Position numbers and translations under genes: made by a program
NCBI GenBank assembly: GCA_916700875.1
Contig: CAKAKS010000062.1
Span: forward strand, 19,396,626 to 19,460,625
Direction of reading: 5' to 3'
Origin: Sebastes aleutianus
Taxonomy: Eukaryota > Chordata > Actinopteri > Perciformes > Sebastidae
Length of the DNA stretch: 64,000 bases
Shown here: positions 33,409 to 48,228 of the stretch, one piece after another
How the letters are laid out: every line of letters begins with the position of its first letter
How positions within the stretch are numbered: the stretch's first letter is position 1
Notes under the pieces: model-generated
What the model was told of the DNA's origin: nothing
The model's input: only the letters and a program-made list of their open reading frames with translations
Databases searched by the model: none

Positions 33409-36400
33409 CTAGTCCAAAAATAAAAGCAATTTAAATCAAAGTAAATTTAGACTTTCCTACCCCCTAACAGTCAGTCACAGATTTGTTTTAGATGGTTTAT
33501 GTTGCATGAAGTATTTCTGAGAAAACTGCACCTTTACAATAACACATAAGCCATTAAACAAACAGCGCCAGTTAATATATAATTTCTGGAGACTGGACCT
33601 TTAATATCTTACCTTTTGTGCCCCAGCCTTGTTCGGAGATGTTGGCACCTTTTCCTCAATGACCTCATTCTCCTTTTTCTTTTTCTGCTCAATGTCTTGC
33701 TGTGCTACCTGTGTTCAATCAAGGACAAAATAATTAACATTCAATGCAACAACTGTAATGGATAAATATCAGAACCCTACCACGCCTCCTCACCTTGTAG
33801 GCTTTTATCAAGCGTACAAACAGCGGGAAAAACATGGAAGGCTGCGTAGTTTTGGGGTTCTCTCCGAAATACTCCACCGCAGATCCGTAAGCCTCCTGGA
33901 GGGAGATGGACAAAATATATGTTTAAAAACATGTAATAAGGTGTAAGTTGTGTGTAAATTTCATATGAATTGCAGGCTAACCGTTGCTGTCTTGCCGTCT
34001 TTGATCAAAGTTTCCAGCTGCTCGCTGTTGGTTTTGATGAACTCCTTCAACACCGGGTTGTCGTCCTGCACCAGGAATTCCTTTTTGGTCATTTCCATTC
34101 CCCGTTCTAATGAGCGGATGTCCGCGAGGAGGCCGTCTAGTGATACTGGCAAAGAAACAGAAATTTGTTTAGTACCGCTCCCAATTTAAGTCACAAGCTA
34201 CATAACTGGACAGCTTGACTGTGTGAATGTACCAAGCGCTGCCTTGTCCACAAAGTGTAGCTCAGTGTGGAAGTTGGCCAAGTCGGGGTATTTTTCCTGG
34301 ATGATGCTGGTGATGAAGTGAAGTAGCGTCTGCGAGCGGTCCGTTGACTTGGTCTCCAACAGCTGAAAAGTAAAGATGGATTGGGTTGTGAAACTTTTCT
34401 TAAATCAAGACGAGTAACTATTGCTTAAAGGTGCTATTGATAACCTTGATAACATTCAAGATTCATTCTGAAACAGCCCTAAAACACTCGTCTGGACGGA
34501 GATCATTAGTGTGGCTGTAACCTGCACGGAGAAGCTCGAATAACAATACACACAGAGGGAGAGTAACTTCATTCTCTGCTCAGGTAGACATTACTCCTCT
34601 ACATCTTTACAAAGCAAATGGTTGTTTGCTGATGTATTAATGCTCTGGATATCGAGCATCATATAGAACACCTTTAAAGTGAAAGAGAAAATGTACAAAT
34701 TCTACTTACAACGTCGAGACTCTGCAGCCGAAACCCGTACGCTGCGCCCCTCTTACTGCTGTTCATGTAGTTGCCAAAGGCGAGAACAATCTGAGGGGGA
34801 ACACATGAGATGAGACTTATGCAAAATCACACATTTGGAAGTTACATCAGCATGTCGTGTTCTCTATTACTTACCTCTAAGATCTTTTTCAGTTTGGTTG
34901 AAGACTTTATGGACATGGACGCAGCAATGATGGAGTTCAGTTGCTGTGGATGACGTGAAAACAAAATCAGTACATCTGTTTTATAGCTTAGTCAATTTCA
35001 GTCCAAGTTGCAATGCATTTCACAAACTGACCGGCTGCAGGCGTTTGACGGTATCCGGGAAGTTGCCCATGAACGTGAAAGTGTTTATTCGCTGCGTCAG
35101 ACGAGGAATCTTCCCAAAGCGTAAAATAAATTGATCCTCGTCGGTCAGCTCCTCCAGTGGGCGTCCATCCTTCTCATAGTTAACAAGCAGCTTCATCTCA
35201 TAATCTGATGGTATGAAGGGCACGAGTATTTCCAGGAAGTCTACGGACATAGCTTGCTGGTCGTATCTGTACAAAAGAGTTAGCATATGAGAGAGAGAAT
35301 ATAGGATATCGCAGAAATGTCAACAGATTTTCCATGAAGCACGTACGTCTCTATGGCGGTGCAGATACCAGACGGGGTCAGTCCCCCTTTGCGTAAAGTG
35401 ATGGACAGATTCTTTGCCTTGTTGGCATCAATCAAGGACGTCTTGCTGGGCGCTTTCTGGACTGCCACCTTCTTCTTGATAGTGGACACTTCTGTTGGAT
35501 TACCCTGAGCCCTAGTCTTAAACTGTTCTTCAAACATATCCATGTTCAGCTCCTGATGTAGACAGAATGAGAGGCAGAGAGAAGAAGCTGAGAAGGTCAG
35601 GATAAACAAGTATTTTCACACTGCAGTTTTCTGACAGGATAAACTGTACAGTGTAAGAGAAGTGCATGTTCTCACCCCTAAGACCTGCTCGTCATCCAGT
35701 TCGTTGAAGACGGTGCCTGCCACCTGGTTTGGTTTTAAGGCCTGCCAGTTTAACAATGGCATCCTGAACTTGGTCTTAATGGGCTTCTTGCTCTTTAGCC
35801 CTGAGAAAACAAAAAAAGATCAAACAAATAAGATATTTACTGTTCCATTGCTACCAACTCATGACAGTTTTCAGTACTTTTCAGATTCTTCCTCACCAGA
35901 TTGAGCGTTTGGTGCTCCAGGCGGAGGAGGAGGTCCAGAACCAGGCGGGGGAGGTGGAGGTGGGGGTCCAGCACCAGGTAGGGGAGGAGGGGGTGGTGGA
36001 CCTCCTCCGGGAGGCGGTGGAGGAGGAGGAGCTGGTGGCACCGCACCAAAACCTCCTAGAGGAGGTGGAGGTGGAGGAGGAGGCGGAATAGGAGAGGCAG
36101 CCACCCCTGGACCACCAGGAGGAGGAGGGGGAGGTGGAGGAGGTGGTGGAGGTGCAGGTACACTGGACGTTGGAGAAGCAGAATCAGTGACAGTGAGCGG
36201 AGCAGCGGGCTGGGCGGCTGAGGCTGGGGCTTGGACGTATTCGACCACCGTGACGGGCAAGACCTGGATGTCCAGACCTCCCGAGGCGCTGCGTCCCAGT
36301 CGGACCAGCCCCTTGTCCTGCAGCTCCTGGATCTTCTGCTCCAGCTCTGAAGATGTCGGAGGGGCGGAGGTGGTCAGACGCTCCCTGTCCTTCTCCCTCT

Positions 36401-39400
36401 CCCTGTCCAGCTCTCGCTCCCGTTCTCTCTGCTGCAAGGCACTGACCTGGGAACAGGACTCTCGCAGGCTTTCCTGTTGGACACAAACACACATATAAAA
36501 ACACAGCTCATCTCCACAAAGAGCAGATAATACACAATCTGTCATCATGCTTTAAAGGAGACTAATGGTATATGTCCACAGCCTCCGTCCTTTCCACGCT
36601 TTCCATTCATTGTCTACAATACATTCTGGTCGTGTGACAGCGCGATTCGAGAGACAGTGCGTCACGTTGGCCGCTAAAGTTGAGGTCTAGGCTACTTTAT
36701 GCAAATCAGGGGGGTCCAACACGACTCGCCGCCTCTGGAAACTCCATAGACATTTTTAAACTAAGCGATGTCGCTCCAAAATAAAGACTGATTCATCAAC
36801 TGCATGGCTTATTTCTAAAAAATAAAATGCTTTCAGAAACACATTTCGGTGAATTATTTTCGTGATATAAGAGAAGAAAGTTTCCGAACGAGCCGCCATG
36901 TTGGTTCCGGTTTGAAAGCTGGGAGCAGCAGCCAACGAGGGAAAGCTTTCGTCCAATCAGGTGCCGAGTGTCTAGTGGCAGCCCATCAAGCGTCCAATGC
37001 TGGGACATGAGGCGATCCCTCAAGATAAAAAACACCCCTGTGGACGTGTACCATCAGAGTCTCTGTGAGGCTGTACTGTTACTGTACAGAGGTGCTTTGA
37101 GCTACATGTTAATGTCAGCATGCTCACAATGACAATTCTAACATGCTAATGTTTAGTAGGTAAGGTTTAGTGTGTAAGCATGCTAACATTAGGTAATTAG
37201 CACAAAACACAAAGGGAATATCATTAGTTTTGCGGGAATTTGGTCATAAACAGAAGTATTGGACAAAATCAAATGTTGACCCTGTGGTGGTGTGAGATGA
37301 AAAGTTAGAGAATTACCATTACAAGTACAATTCATTATTACAATCAGTAAGTAAATCTACTCAAGTACTTTACTTAAGTACAATTTTTAGATTCCTATAT
37401 TTTACTTGAGTATTTCCATTTTCCGTTACTTTATTCTTCTACTCCATTACATCTCAGAGGGAAACAACTACTACATTTATTTGATACATTTAATCACTAT
37501 AATTACTTTTCACATTCTGATTATTAAGATATTATCAACAAATACAACATATTATTATATATTATTATTATATATTGAGCTACATAGCAGTATATAAAGT
37601 TAAATTATAATTAGCTCCATCTTTACCAGCTGTAAGTACATTAATTCATGGATGATTATAATCCCATAATATAATACATTATTCTGACATGGGCCATCTG
37701 CATAATGAGTACTTTTACTTTTGGTACTTTAAGTATATTTTGATGCTAATACTTTTGTACTTTTACTTTAGTACAATTTTGAATGCAGTACTTTTACTTA
37801 TAACTTTTACTTTTACTTTTACTTAAGTAAAAGATCTGAATACTTCTTCCATCACTGATTCCAATTCATTATAACTCTAAATCAACAATGTCAACCTGAT
37901 GGTGGCGCTAGAGGGAAAGTCAGGAAAAGGATCACCAAAGTCATTAAGATTCATCCTATTAGAATCGTGAATGTCTGCACAAACTTTCATGGCAATCTGT
38001 CAAATAATTGTTGAGATATTTCAGTCTGGACGAACAAACTTTGCCATCCCCAGAGCCGGTGCCGCTAACAGGGCTAAAATGCAAGGTCATTCACAGATTT
38101 ATTTGACAAGTGCAAATACTCTCATCTTTCTTATTTCATACTGAAGATGATTAGATTATTAAAATAAAGTGACCTGCCACCCTTTTGACCTCATTATATC
38201 TAATCACTGTGAGATTGGCACACCTTTCCTGGCTAATTAATCTTATTAAACACTATTCATGTCATGGAGCAGCACTCACTTTGAGCAGCTCAGTCTCCTT
38301 GGTGGCCTGCATGAGCTGAGTCTCAAGTTCAGACATTTTCTCTGTGGTCTGACTCTCGATCTCCTGAAGCCGGGCGCTCAGCTGCAACACAGACAACATT
38401 TGTTTTAACATCAATGATTCTTTTTGTACACAGAGATCCCTGTTTTTCTTTCATTTGTAGCTGACCTGTACGTTGTGTTCCTGCAGGTCGTCCACATGCT
38501 CCAGCACCCCTCCTCTGTTCTCAGCGTCCTCCAGCAGGGCTCCGACGTCTAACACATTGTCCAGGTAGGCCTGGATCTGCACCTGCAGCTTCTCGCTCTC
38601 TGTTTGCTTCAGTTGCTAACACACAAACACATACAATAATGATGCATTATAGGAATAAATCCTATTCTAAGTATGATATATTGCATGTTTTAAGTAATAA
38701 TGTACATACAATAAGTAAGTAATGAAGTAATCAAGTGATAATTCGATTATTAAAATAGTCTAATTGATTAACCTTTTCATATTATACTATCAGATGTTGT
38801 GACACAGATGGCTCCGTTAGAATGATTTAGAAAATTTCTCAAAACCAACATTTGCCTCTAGTATAAAAGTAGAGAAGTTATAATGTGGTATAAAACAGTT
38901 GTCATCAGCAGAATGTAAAGGAAAACTGGATGACCATGCAGTAGCAACATCCTATTGAAGAGGACCTATTATGCTCATTTTCAGGTGCGTACCTGTATTT
39001 TGGGTTTCTGCTAGAACATGTTTACTTGCTTTAATGTTAAAAACTTTATTTAACTTTATTTTTCTCATACTGGCGGTGCTGCAGCACCTCTTTCACCCTC
39101 TCTCTGAAACGCTGTTTGAGCTCCTAAATCAACTTCCCAGTGAGAACACTTGAATAGCTCTTATTTAAATCATTAGGTCCTAAAAGTTGTAAAATGCACT
39201 AATAGCTGAATCCAGAGTTATTTCCCTTCCTCTGTTCATGTGAATGAGCCCCAGACCGCGGTTGGACCAAGGGCTGGGAGGCGGCGTTAAAGGAAACGCT
39301 ACTGCGCCTGCTCTATGGGCCCAATGGATGCGGAAGATCACCGGATGATCCGGGTACTTTATCACTTGGCAGTCGAGCCATTTTGGCTTCATGCGCAACA

Positions 39401-42400
39401 TTCATAGGAATGGACAGGAGCCCGCCTACAACGCTGTATCCAGTTCTCTATATACATCCATGGCTCCAACTAGCTTTTTTTGAGGGTGTGCCAAACTAGC
39501 CGCTAGGCAGGTACTATTCAAATGTGTTACTTGGTGACATCACCACGTTACAGAAGAAAAGGCGGGACTTCAAGCAAGGCGTTTCAGGCAGTTCAGGAGA
39601 AGTGTTTTTGTGGGGGAGATTAATTCCTTTGGCGTAAACTTTGGGTTTTGTAACTTTGCAGACCTTTTACATGCATAAAAATTATATAACACACTAAAGG
39701 AAAAGGACAAGCATAATAGGTCCCCTTTAAAGGAGGAAGAGAATGGGCATTAGAATTGACCAGCTGGACACCACAAGTTACTTTAAACTCATCAGATGAC
39801 ATGCATAAAAAATTTTGACTTTTATGTGAATTGCAATAGATGAATATTTCATATATTTAAGCCTGCAATAATTTACTACCTGCGGGCAGCAGAAACACAA
39901 CCAGGAGTTATGGAGCAACATTAGCATTCATTTGGAGCTGTGTTTTTGGTTCTGAGGAAAATATTTTGCTTTATTAGCTGCTAAATTTCTCCACACGCCG
40001 TTTACACTTTATACACACTTACCCAGAGATACTTGTCTAACCCGTGGTGAGTGAACTCGAACTGTAGGTGAACACGGAAGTTCATGTTCTCCACTGAATG
40101 GACCACAATGTTTATGAACTGCATGCAGGCCACCTGCAGACAGACACAATGAGAGTTAATTCATCCAGAATTTAAAAGTCCCTGTTAATCGGTGTGTAGG
40201 TACAGTAATACATTTGTGGACGTACCATGAAGTCAATGTTGCTGTCATCATTGATGAAGTATTCCATCAACTTCTCAAAGCGGTTCTTTTCTCTGCTCAC
40301 CTGAGAAAAAATAGAAAATGATGCATTTTAATTGTTGCCCACATGGGGGCGTAAAGGAGGCATCGATGCAAAATGAGTCTTTTTCTGACAAGTTATATCT
40401 ATTACATGTAGTAGCTGATCTCAGCCACACAAACAGGGTATATTTCTCACCCTTGCACTGCCCTTGCACTTACGCACAGATGCATGACTGCTCTACATGT
40501 GCTAAAATTATGACCAGAGTGCATGTGAGGGGTGGATTGTGACAGTCACAAGATGAGTAATCGAGGAGGGGAAGTCTGGAACAATGGTATGACTGAGCTA
40601 GCAACAGTCAAATTAGAGCTTCACAATGCAGTAAAAGTACTAATAAAAAACATATTTCACCTCTTTGAAGTTGTCAAAAGCCGACAGAATGATGTCATGT
40701 CCTCCTCTGACAAGACACACTGCGGCCAGCAGCTCCAACACCAGGGCTTTGGTCCTGTTGCAGCATCAGGAGGGGTTAGATATGGATGTAGGCAGACAGA
40801 TAACACACACTTTGTCTCACACACAATTAATGCACTCACCTGGGATTCCTGCTGTTGAGACTGAGGGAGATCTCGTTCACACAGCGCGGGTGAGTCATCA
40901 CCAGGTTAAAACCAGACTGAAAGCAGAAGGAAAGCATAAACAGGGTGTATTAAAAGATGCAGGAAAAAGTTATTTATGTGAGCGCACTGGCAAAGGAGAG
41001 CATGTTTTAATGCAGATTATGAGATAAGTGACTGTTGTTGCACTATAAGAGAAGCAGAAAGTTCTACCTGGTAGTTCATGATGGCTCGCAGGCACATTAT
41101 GCACACGTGTACATCATCTCTCTGGTAGGATGAAGGGGATCTCTTATACATCTTGTTCCCCAGAGTGGAGCTTATTCTGTAGAGGGATAACAAGTGTATG
41201 GACACATGAACACATCCCTAAAGAGAAGAGAAGCTACTGTATGTGCAAATAATGTTTTGAAGTTGAGGCACAGTTGGCCAATTATAACAAGACTTCCAGC
41301 ATTGTTTCGGACATCCTCTGTGGCTGTCTGACAGCTGAAATGTGGCAGCAGGTGGAAAAGGAAAATAAAGAATAAAATACTCAACAAATGAGCCAAGGAT
41401 ATGAATGAATGAATGACGGTGTGAGAAATTGAGGTATTCGTCATGGTTGGAATGGCTCAGTTTTAAGAAGAACTGCTGTCTAGCAATGAGATGGCAGACG
41501 TGCAGCAAAAACAGAATACTATACAATAAATAATAAAGGCATATTGATTAAAGGGACTATATGTAAGAATCAGAAATTGTTAACAGTGACACTTGTGGCC
41601 GTTAAGTCAACGACAGTCAGCGTCCTGTTACTCGCGCTTGTGCTCGCACTACGTAGACGTGAGCGGGCATCGGTCAAAACAGTGAGGCGACACACACAAG
41701 ACTGAACGTGACTGACAGGCATCATGTTGATTAACGTTAGCAACATTAGCCAGCTGAAACTTTAATATCACTATATATTTCACATGCTTGGCAGTAATGT
41801 ATCGGAATTTTGCCAGCTCGGGTCCGTTATGATAAAACCAAACGAAGGTCCCTCCATGAATGTTGATCCTAGTTTACGTCCAACGTAGGAGCTATTTATT
41901 TGTCATTAGTATTTAGTTGTTGTTTTACTAATATTAAGTAGTATTGTTTGATTTATTATTCTAGATGTTTACTTTAATTAGATTTGATTTTTGATAGTAT
42001 TTTCTTTTGCAAGTTATTTATTTTGTTAAATTGTTTACTTGTTTAGTAGCCTATATTTAGTTTTTTGTGTTATTAGTATTTTGTTTTCTTTTGTTCATGA
42101 ATTGGGTAAAACTGTGGAAACCCGCGCTTATATAGGTAGGTAGGTAGGCAGGTAGGACCAGCATGCACCTGGGTGGGTTTATGTTTTTTTTACCAGAACA
42201 AGAGAGGCAGCGACTTTGTGCTTCGTTTGCTTGCTTTTTGGATAAATAAACCATCAGAAACATACATTTTGAGTTGACAATGGACTCTTTTGCCTACGTA
42301 AACCACATACTCATGTTGTGTCAGTGACCTTTTGACTTAAGTTTTAGATTTTTCTGGCAAATAGCAACCACATCCAACGTCGGTCACATTCCTGTTTTGC

Positions 42401-45400
42401 AAGACGGGCTTCACTAGATATAACTTTGCGTTTCTTGTGCTTCCGTAGAGTTTGTGTTGGAGTCTGAGTTGTGGTGGGGGCCGGTCGCGTGCATGACGTC
42501 ATGTCTGTTGTATTTTTCCCGTTAAAACCGGCCCGCATTCTTCACATTAAAAGCAATCTACAGGCTGGTAGAGGAAACCCAGAACATAGCGGAAGGTCTC
42601 ATTTTTTAGGTTAGGTTACAACTTGTTCACACTTGGCAATAAAAAAAGATTAAAAAACATTAACGTGTGCAGTCTCTTTAAGTTAAAAAAAACATTTGTT
42701 TCATATTTTACTAGATACAAATCTTGGTTGATTAATCAGGGCTGTCACTATTTATCAGAGCATTCGTATTAATAATGAAGATTTTGTAGATTTGGATGCA
42801 AAACAGGTGATATGCAGAAAGAGGCAGACGAGGATCAGTTTCACACAGTTCAGCACCTCTAAGAAAATGTGCATCTGGTCACGTCCGTGGTGTTATATTA
42901 TAAGACGCCACCATCACGCCACTTCTGCCTCGCATGATTCTATTTTCTCACTATATGTGCAACTGTATAAGCGGAAAGTTCCTCTTTAAAAAGAATTCAT
43001 GATGTGGAGTGCACTATATATATGATTCGTAGAACATCTCTGGGTCTGGAGCTGGAGAAGAATTGTTCACGTCTGGAAACTTCTTACCTTACAGTCAGTG
43101 CTCGAGCAGCTCTGGTCATCCCATGTGAATGGGAGCCGCTGGGGCTCTTGGTCAAGTCTTCCATCGACCTCTCTGCTGGTTTTCCTCTTTCTGACAGGGT
43201 GCCACCATTTTCAACACTCTCCACATCAAACCTAAAGAGTTCATATGAAATACACATGGTGATAAAAAAGCCTCATTGTAAGAGCCTCATCGGTTTCTGA
43301 GAGAGATTTTCACACCCTGCTGGTACTCACGAGGCGTCACTTTGTGCATGGGAAAGGTATTCCACCAGAATATCCAAACCTTTGTTCTCCTCGTTGAGAA
43401 ATTTTTGAGCCCATCTACAAAAAGAACCAAAGCAAAAATAAATGATGAATGAAATATTTTGTAATTATAGATTCTGCACTCAGATTGGATTTAAAGCGAG
43501 ACTATGTAATTTTAGAAAGAAGAAATAACACAATCTTGCTCTTACAGAAATGTTGAATTCATAAGCAATAAACCGCACTCTTGCTCAATTCAATACACTC
43601 AGGAGTTTCAACCTTACCTCTGGTGGCTAATGCTAACAAACTTCAGATAGTTATCGCTGTGTAACTGTCATTACTGAGCCAGTTTGCTGACTTTATCAGG
43701 CATCAGAAAGTGGGTCAGAAATCTACTCGTTTAAGTCAATTTTTACTTGCCCCTATACAAATTATTTTATTTATTAGCGGTTATCAAATAACAACAAAGT
43801 TAATTGTCATGTTTAATCTTTATTTAAGTAAATGAATCTGAAGTTTTGACAACATCCTCTAACGCCACCCAACTAAACTCCTGTTTCCAGGATGATTGAA
43901 ATGCTTGCTTGCGCTTCAGCTCATAAACTTTGACTTTACCCGATCGGCATGTGTAACTCTCAACAGAGATGAAAAGGAAGTGAGATTTCACTGTCTTACT
44001 CCTTAGTTACTTATGTTGTTGTGGCTTGTGGATATAGTGGCTGGAGTTCAGCAAAAGGTGAAGGTTCAGTGAACTCAAACTGAGCTTAATCATAATAATA
44101 ACATAAATAATTGGATACTTCATTTTTTTTTTATCTTATCTTAAAAGGTGCCCTATGGAGCTCTTGACCACCAGTAATGCTATAGAGCAATGTTTTTACG
44201 AGTGGGTTCTTGTTTTGTTGGCTACGTCCATATGGCACGAAACTGCACTCGCGTGAGCAAAATGGCAAACTAAACCACATTTTTCAAAATGCTCTGAAGA
44301 AGGTTCCGTGCCGAAACACGTAAGCGTATGTCTGTTTTGATGTGACCCAATTAAACAAGTGAAGTGTTCTCTGGGATGTGCTAACCTATCATATTTTTCT
44401 GCTTTTTAGACTTTGGGTCTAGCACTCCACCGTGAATCCCCTTGTTGAAGCGCAACCTCCTTTACCAAGACATAAACCACATTTTTGCCATCGGTTTCAC
44501 AATCTATTCCACAGACTAACTAATCTGTGACCGCACAGAGCCAGCAACACATAAGGTCACCATTTCTGACAGCCGTCGTCAGGAAATGTGACCCCACTGT
44601 ACCCGTATACTAAGTGAACTAAAAACCAAACTAAACTGTTAAAAAACATAAATGTATTTTTATATTTTTAATTTAAAGTTATATTTACAAAACTCTAAAA
44701 GAAAAGTAAAAGATAAGTGGCATAATAACACAGCGAACAATGTATGTAAACATAACTGTATTTGTATTTAATGCTCACCCAATGTGATTTGTGCGAAGGG
44801 ATATCTCCAAATCTTTAAGGACCTGGGTGGCATCTTGAATCCTTTTCTTCTGCTAACGTAACAGAAGAGATGAGAATCAAGACAAGTTGCACAGATAGAA
44901 AATTAAAGACGTGTCAAATATGAGAGGAAGGTGATGGTTCACACTGACCCTGCGAGTCACCCCTCCTTGATCATGGTAGAAGCTCTTGATCTTAGTCAAG
45001 TACGTGGAAGGGGGGCTCTTCTCCTGGAAACGCTCCTGGGGGGGGGGAGAAGCATTCACAGAGTCAAAAGTAGCTTTTTGACTTTTTATCAGCAACCTTT
45101 AAAGATGACAGGACCGGAGACACATTTAGCAGCGCACAGCATCTGTTGCTATTATTGCCTGTGCTAGTTAACACAACAGACACAAACAGCTCTCTGTTTC
45201 CATGCCGACGCCATCAATTGCCACCACAGAAACTGTGCAGCAAGGTTTTCATACTGCACTCTGCTCTTTATGTCAACTGTGTCCCGGTGAAGACACAGGT
45301 GCCAGAATCCTGCTCAGTTTGACAACGTGTATGTTGAGGGGTTAATTGTGAAAGCAGCTCATTATCAGTGAAAAAGAAGGACATACGTGATCACAGACTA

Positions 45401-48189
45401 GTTCCCACTTCTTGTCATTGTCATACTGACTCAACAGCTTCAGTTTGTCTGGAGGCAAGTTCATGTTGCCCTGAAAGAGAGAGAAAAAGAGAGAGAGGTT
45501 GTTTCAGTCTAAAGAGTATGAAGTTCAAATTAATATGTGAGAAGAACATGACTCTGGGTAAAAAGAAACCACAATTTTATATTTGTCACACTTCCTGTTC
45601 TATAATTTGTCTTCACACCTCCAGTGATATTAAGCAATTATTTCATTTCATGGTTTATTTGATAGGAACAGATACAATGTACATAGACAGCTTAAAAACC
45701 ATCTGATGCAAGTATCATAGTGCTTATAGCGGATGCTAAATTGCAACACCTGTACCTAGAAGGGCTTTTTGTGAAAATAAGAGATTAAAACAGAACTGAG
45801 TAAAGGAAAAATAAATACAATAAAGCACACATTTAAAAAAAAAAAAGGAAATGTTGTAATATGTCATCATATTTCCTGCTTATGCAACAATATTTAAATC
45901 AACCTAACCACAAATGCACTTTCTGAAGGGCGTTAACTACCTGCCGGAAGCACAGATGACTCAGTGTTTACATGTATGTATTGAGGGTTGTCAGTGGGTA
46001 CCATGTGGCTCAGATCTTACAGCCTTTTGTCAGTGTGATGTCACATTTTACACTTCTACACCACAAGCTTTAATAAGGATGAAGATGATGAAACATGGCA
46101 CATATAAAATTAGGGAAGGTGTTGCCTGATTGTGCTGTTTTTTCGCCCAATTCTGCTACTTTTGATTAAGTTGGGAGGGGAAAAATAGAGTTGAGCTGGT
46201 AGATGAAATTTGGGCTGCTTTTGTCGGCTTTTATCGGGGTTCTGAAATATTGTGAAAACAATATTACCAAACAAGCCGTCATTTTATGGTCAAAAACACA
46301 AATACAAAAACGTAGTTGTGTCCACTCCCTCATATTATTGACTCTTTAATTTGAGAAATATTTGATTGACATGAGTTGTATTCAATCGTCGTTCTAATCC
46401 AGGGCCGGCTCTAGACCTTTTGGTGCCCTAGGCGAAATTCGGATTTGGACCCACACAGAACCCCAACCCTAGCCCAATAAACCGCAACACACATCAAACA
46501 TCACAATGGTTTTAAGACAAAAATTAAGATTTTTATTTTCTGTAATTTTATTTTCTTAACTGTATTTATTATAAGATAAATAAACAGTTGGTTCCTGATA
46601 TTTTTGCCTTAAAAGTGTTTCGTCAGTTTCACTACAATTTATACTTTTATTAACAAATAAGAGCGGTCGGGCAGATGAAAAAGTGTGAGAAAGGCTTACA
46701 GGTGTGAAAAGAGTATTTCTTTCTTTCTTTATTAATTTGTTCCTTTGTTACCTAAATGTAGAAAAATGAGGAAGGGCGCCCACCAGTATTATTATTTTAG
46801 TATCATTTTTTAATTTTTTTAGAGGGCGACCAGCGCCATATAGTCAACCGCCTATATGGCCTATGCCTTAAATCGGCCTTGTTCTAATCCTATATATCTA
46901 ACATTTTATCTCTGTTGTTTTATGCAGATATGAAGCTTTGTATGCTTATGATGTGTTTTCCATTGCACATGTAATGGTTTTCTGGTTTTACACAAATGTC
47001 TGGAAAAGTTATGATTTGAGCTGGTTTTCATTGAATTGGGTGCATTTTAAGTTGTGATTGGGCTGGAAACTGGCAACACTGATTAAGAAAACCCACTCCA
47101 TAATAACCATTTTCATTCATTTGTTGGCTTCTTTACTTTTTTATATGCTCAAAGTTTAAATATAGACTTTCTAACAATATTTGTCACATACCTTTCCTGT
47201 ACATAACATAATATTTCTGTAATCCTCTCAACTGTATGGGGAATTTTACACAGATCAAGAACCCCCCCACCTTCACAACCGGTGCAGGTTGACTCAACCA
47301 TCTATAGAGTTGACATATTGCCCAAAAAGTGCAATTTCATTTTAAGTGATCGCTCTCAACCTACAGTAAATCGTTTGACTCCTGATATAAAGATTATTCC
47401 CCCATTCAAATGACTTGAGAACTGAATGATTTAATGAACCCAAATTAAGTCTTATGAATGATTCAGAAACGAATCTGAGAGTTTGTGTTGGGGAAAAAAG
47501 ACATAAAACTTATTAAAGCGCGATATACTTAAAAATTAAGTATAAATAAAAATGTTCCTTCACATTCAAAACAATGCTGCAATCTGAGTCAAAACTTCCA
47601 AACACAGTGATGATTAACTGACAAGACTAATTATTTCAGTTGACACTGGGTGTTGCTCTAAATCTACCAGTGTGCACATTCAAGCAATGGTTTGCAGTTT
47701 CTTTTTCCACACCTTAAAAAAAACAACAAAGAGAAGCAGAAACAGAAACGAGCGGTTGCTTTGCTGCTGGGGTGTTGGTGGGGTTAAGGGAGGCTCTCAT
47801 TGTGGTTTTGTGGTGCAACACTCACTTAAAAAAAAATTAAAAATACTCATATGAGTGTTTGTGTGCATGTTCACTTGCATGAACGTACATGAACATAAGT
47901 ATAAATTCCCTAAGTTTAGAAACAATGTCATGCACTTCTCATTTTCTTGTAGTTACGCAAATGTAAAATCCTGAATAAAGGAAGGTACAGCAGCGTCTCT
48001 GAAGTTCACATTGCAAGTATTTTGCTGAAAGAGGAAGTGAGGTCATATTTTCATGTAACGCCTGTGAGGGCGTCGTAGGCATGAAATGGCACCGTTAATC
48101 TTAAAGCACCACTATATTTGCATGGTTTTCTCATATGACTTGAAATTCCCTCAGGATCAATAAAGTTACTATCAATCTATCTATCTACA

Positions 48190-48228
<39 letters not shown>

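Noticed and set aside
35837..36504. Long open frames antisense or out of frame over the FH1 exon
   Set aside because: They are shadows of proline and glycine-rich codons in fmnl1; they have no start context or homology.
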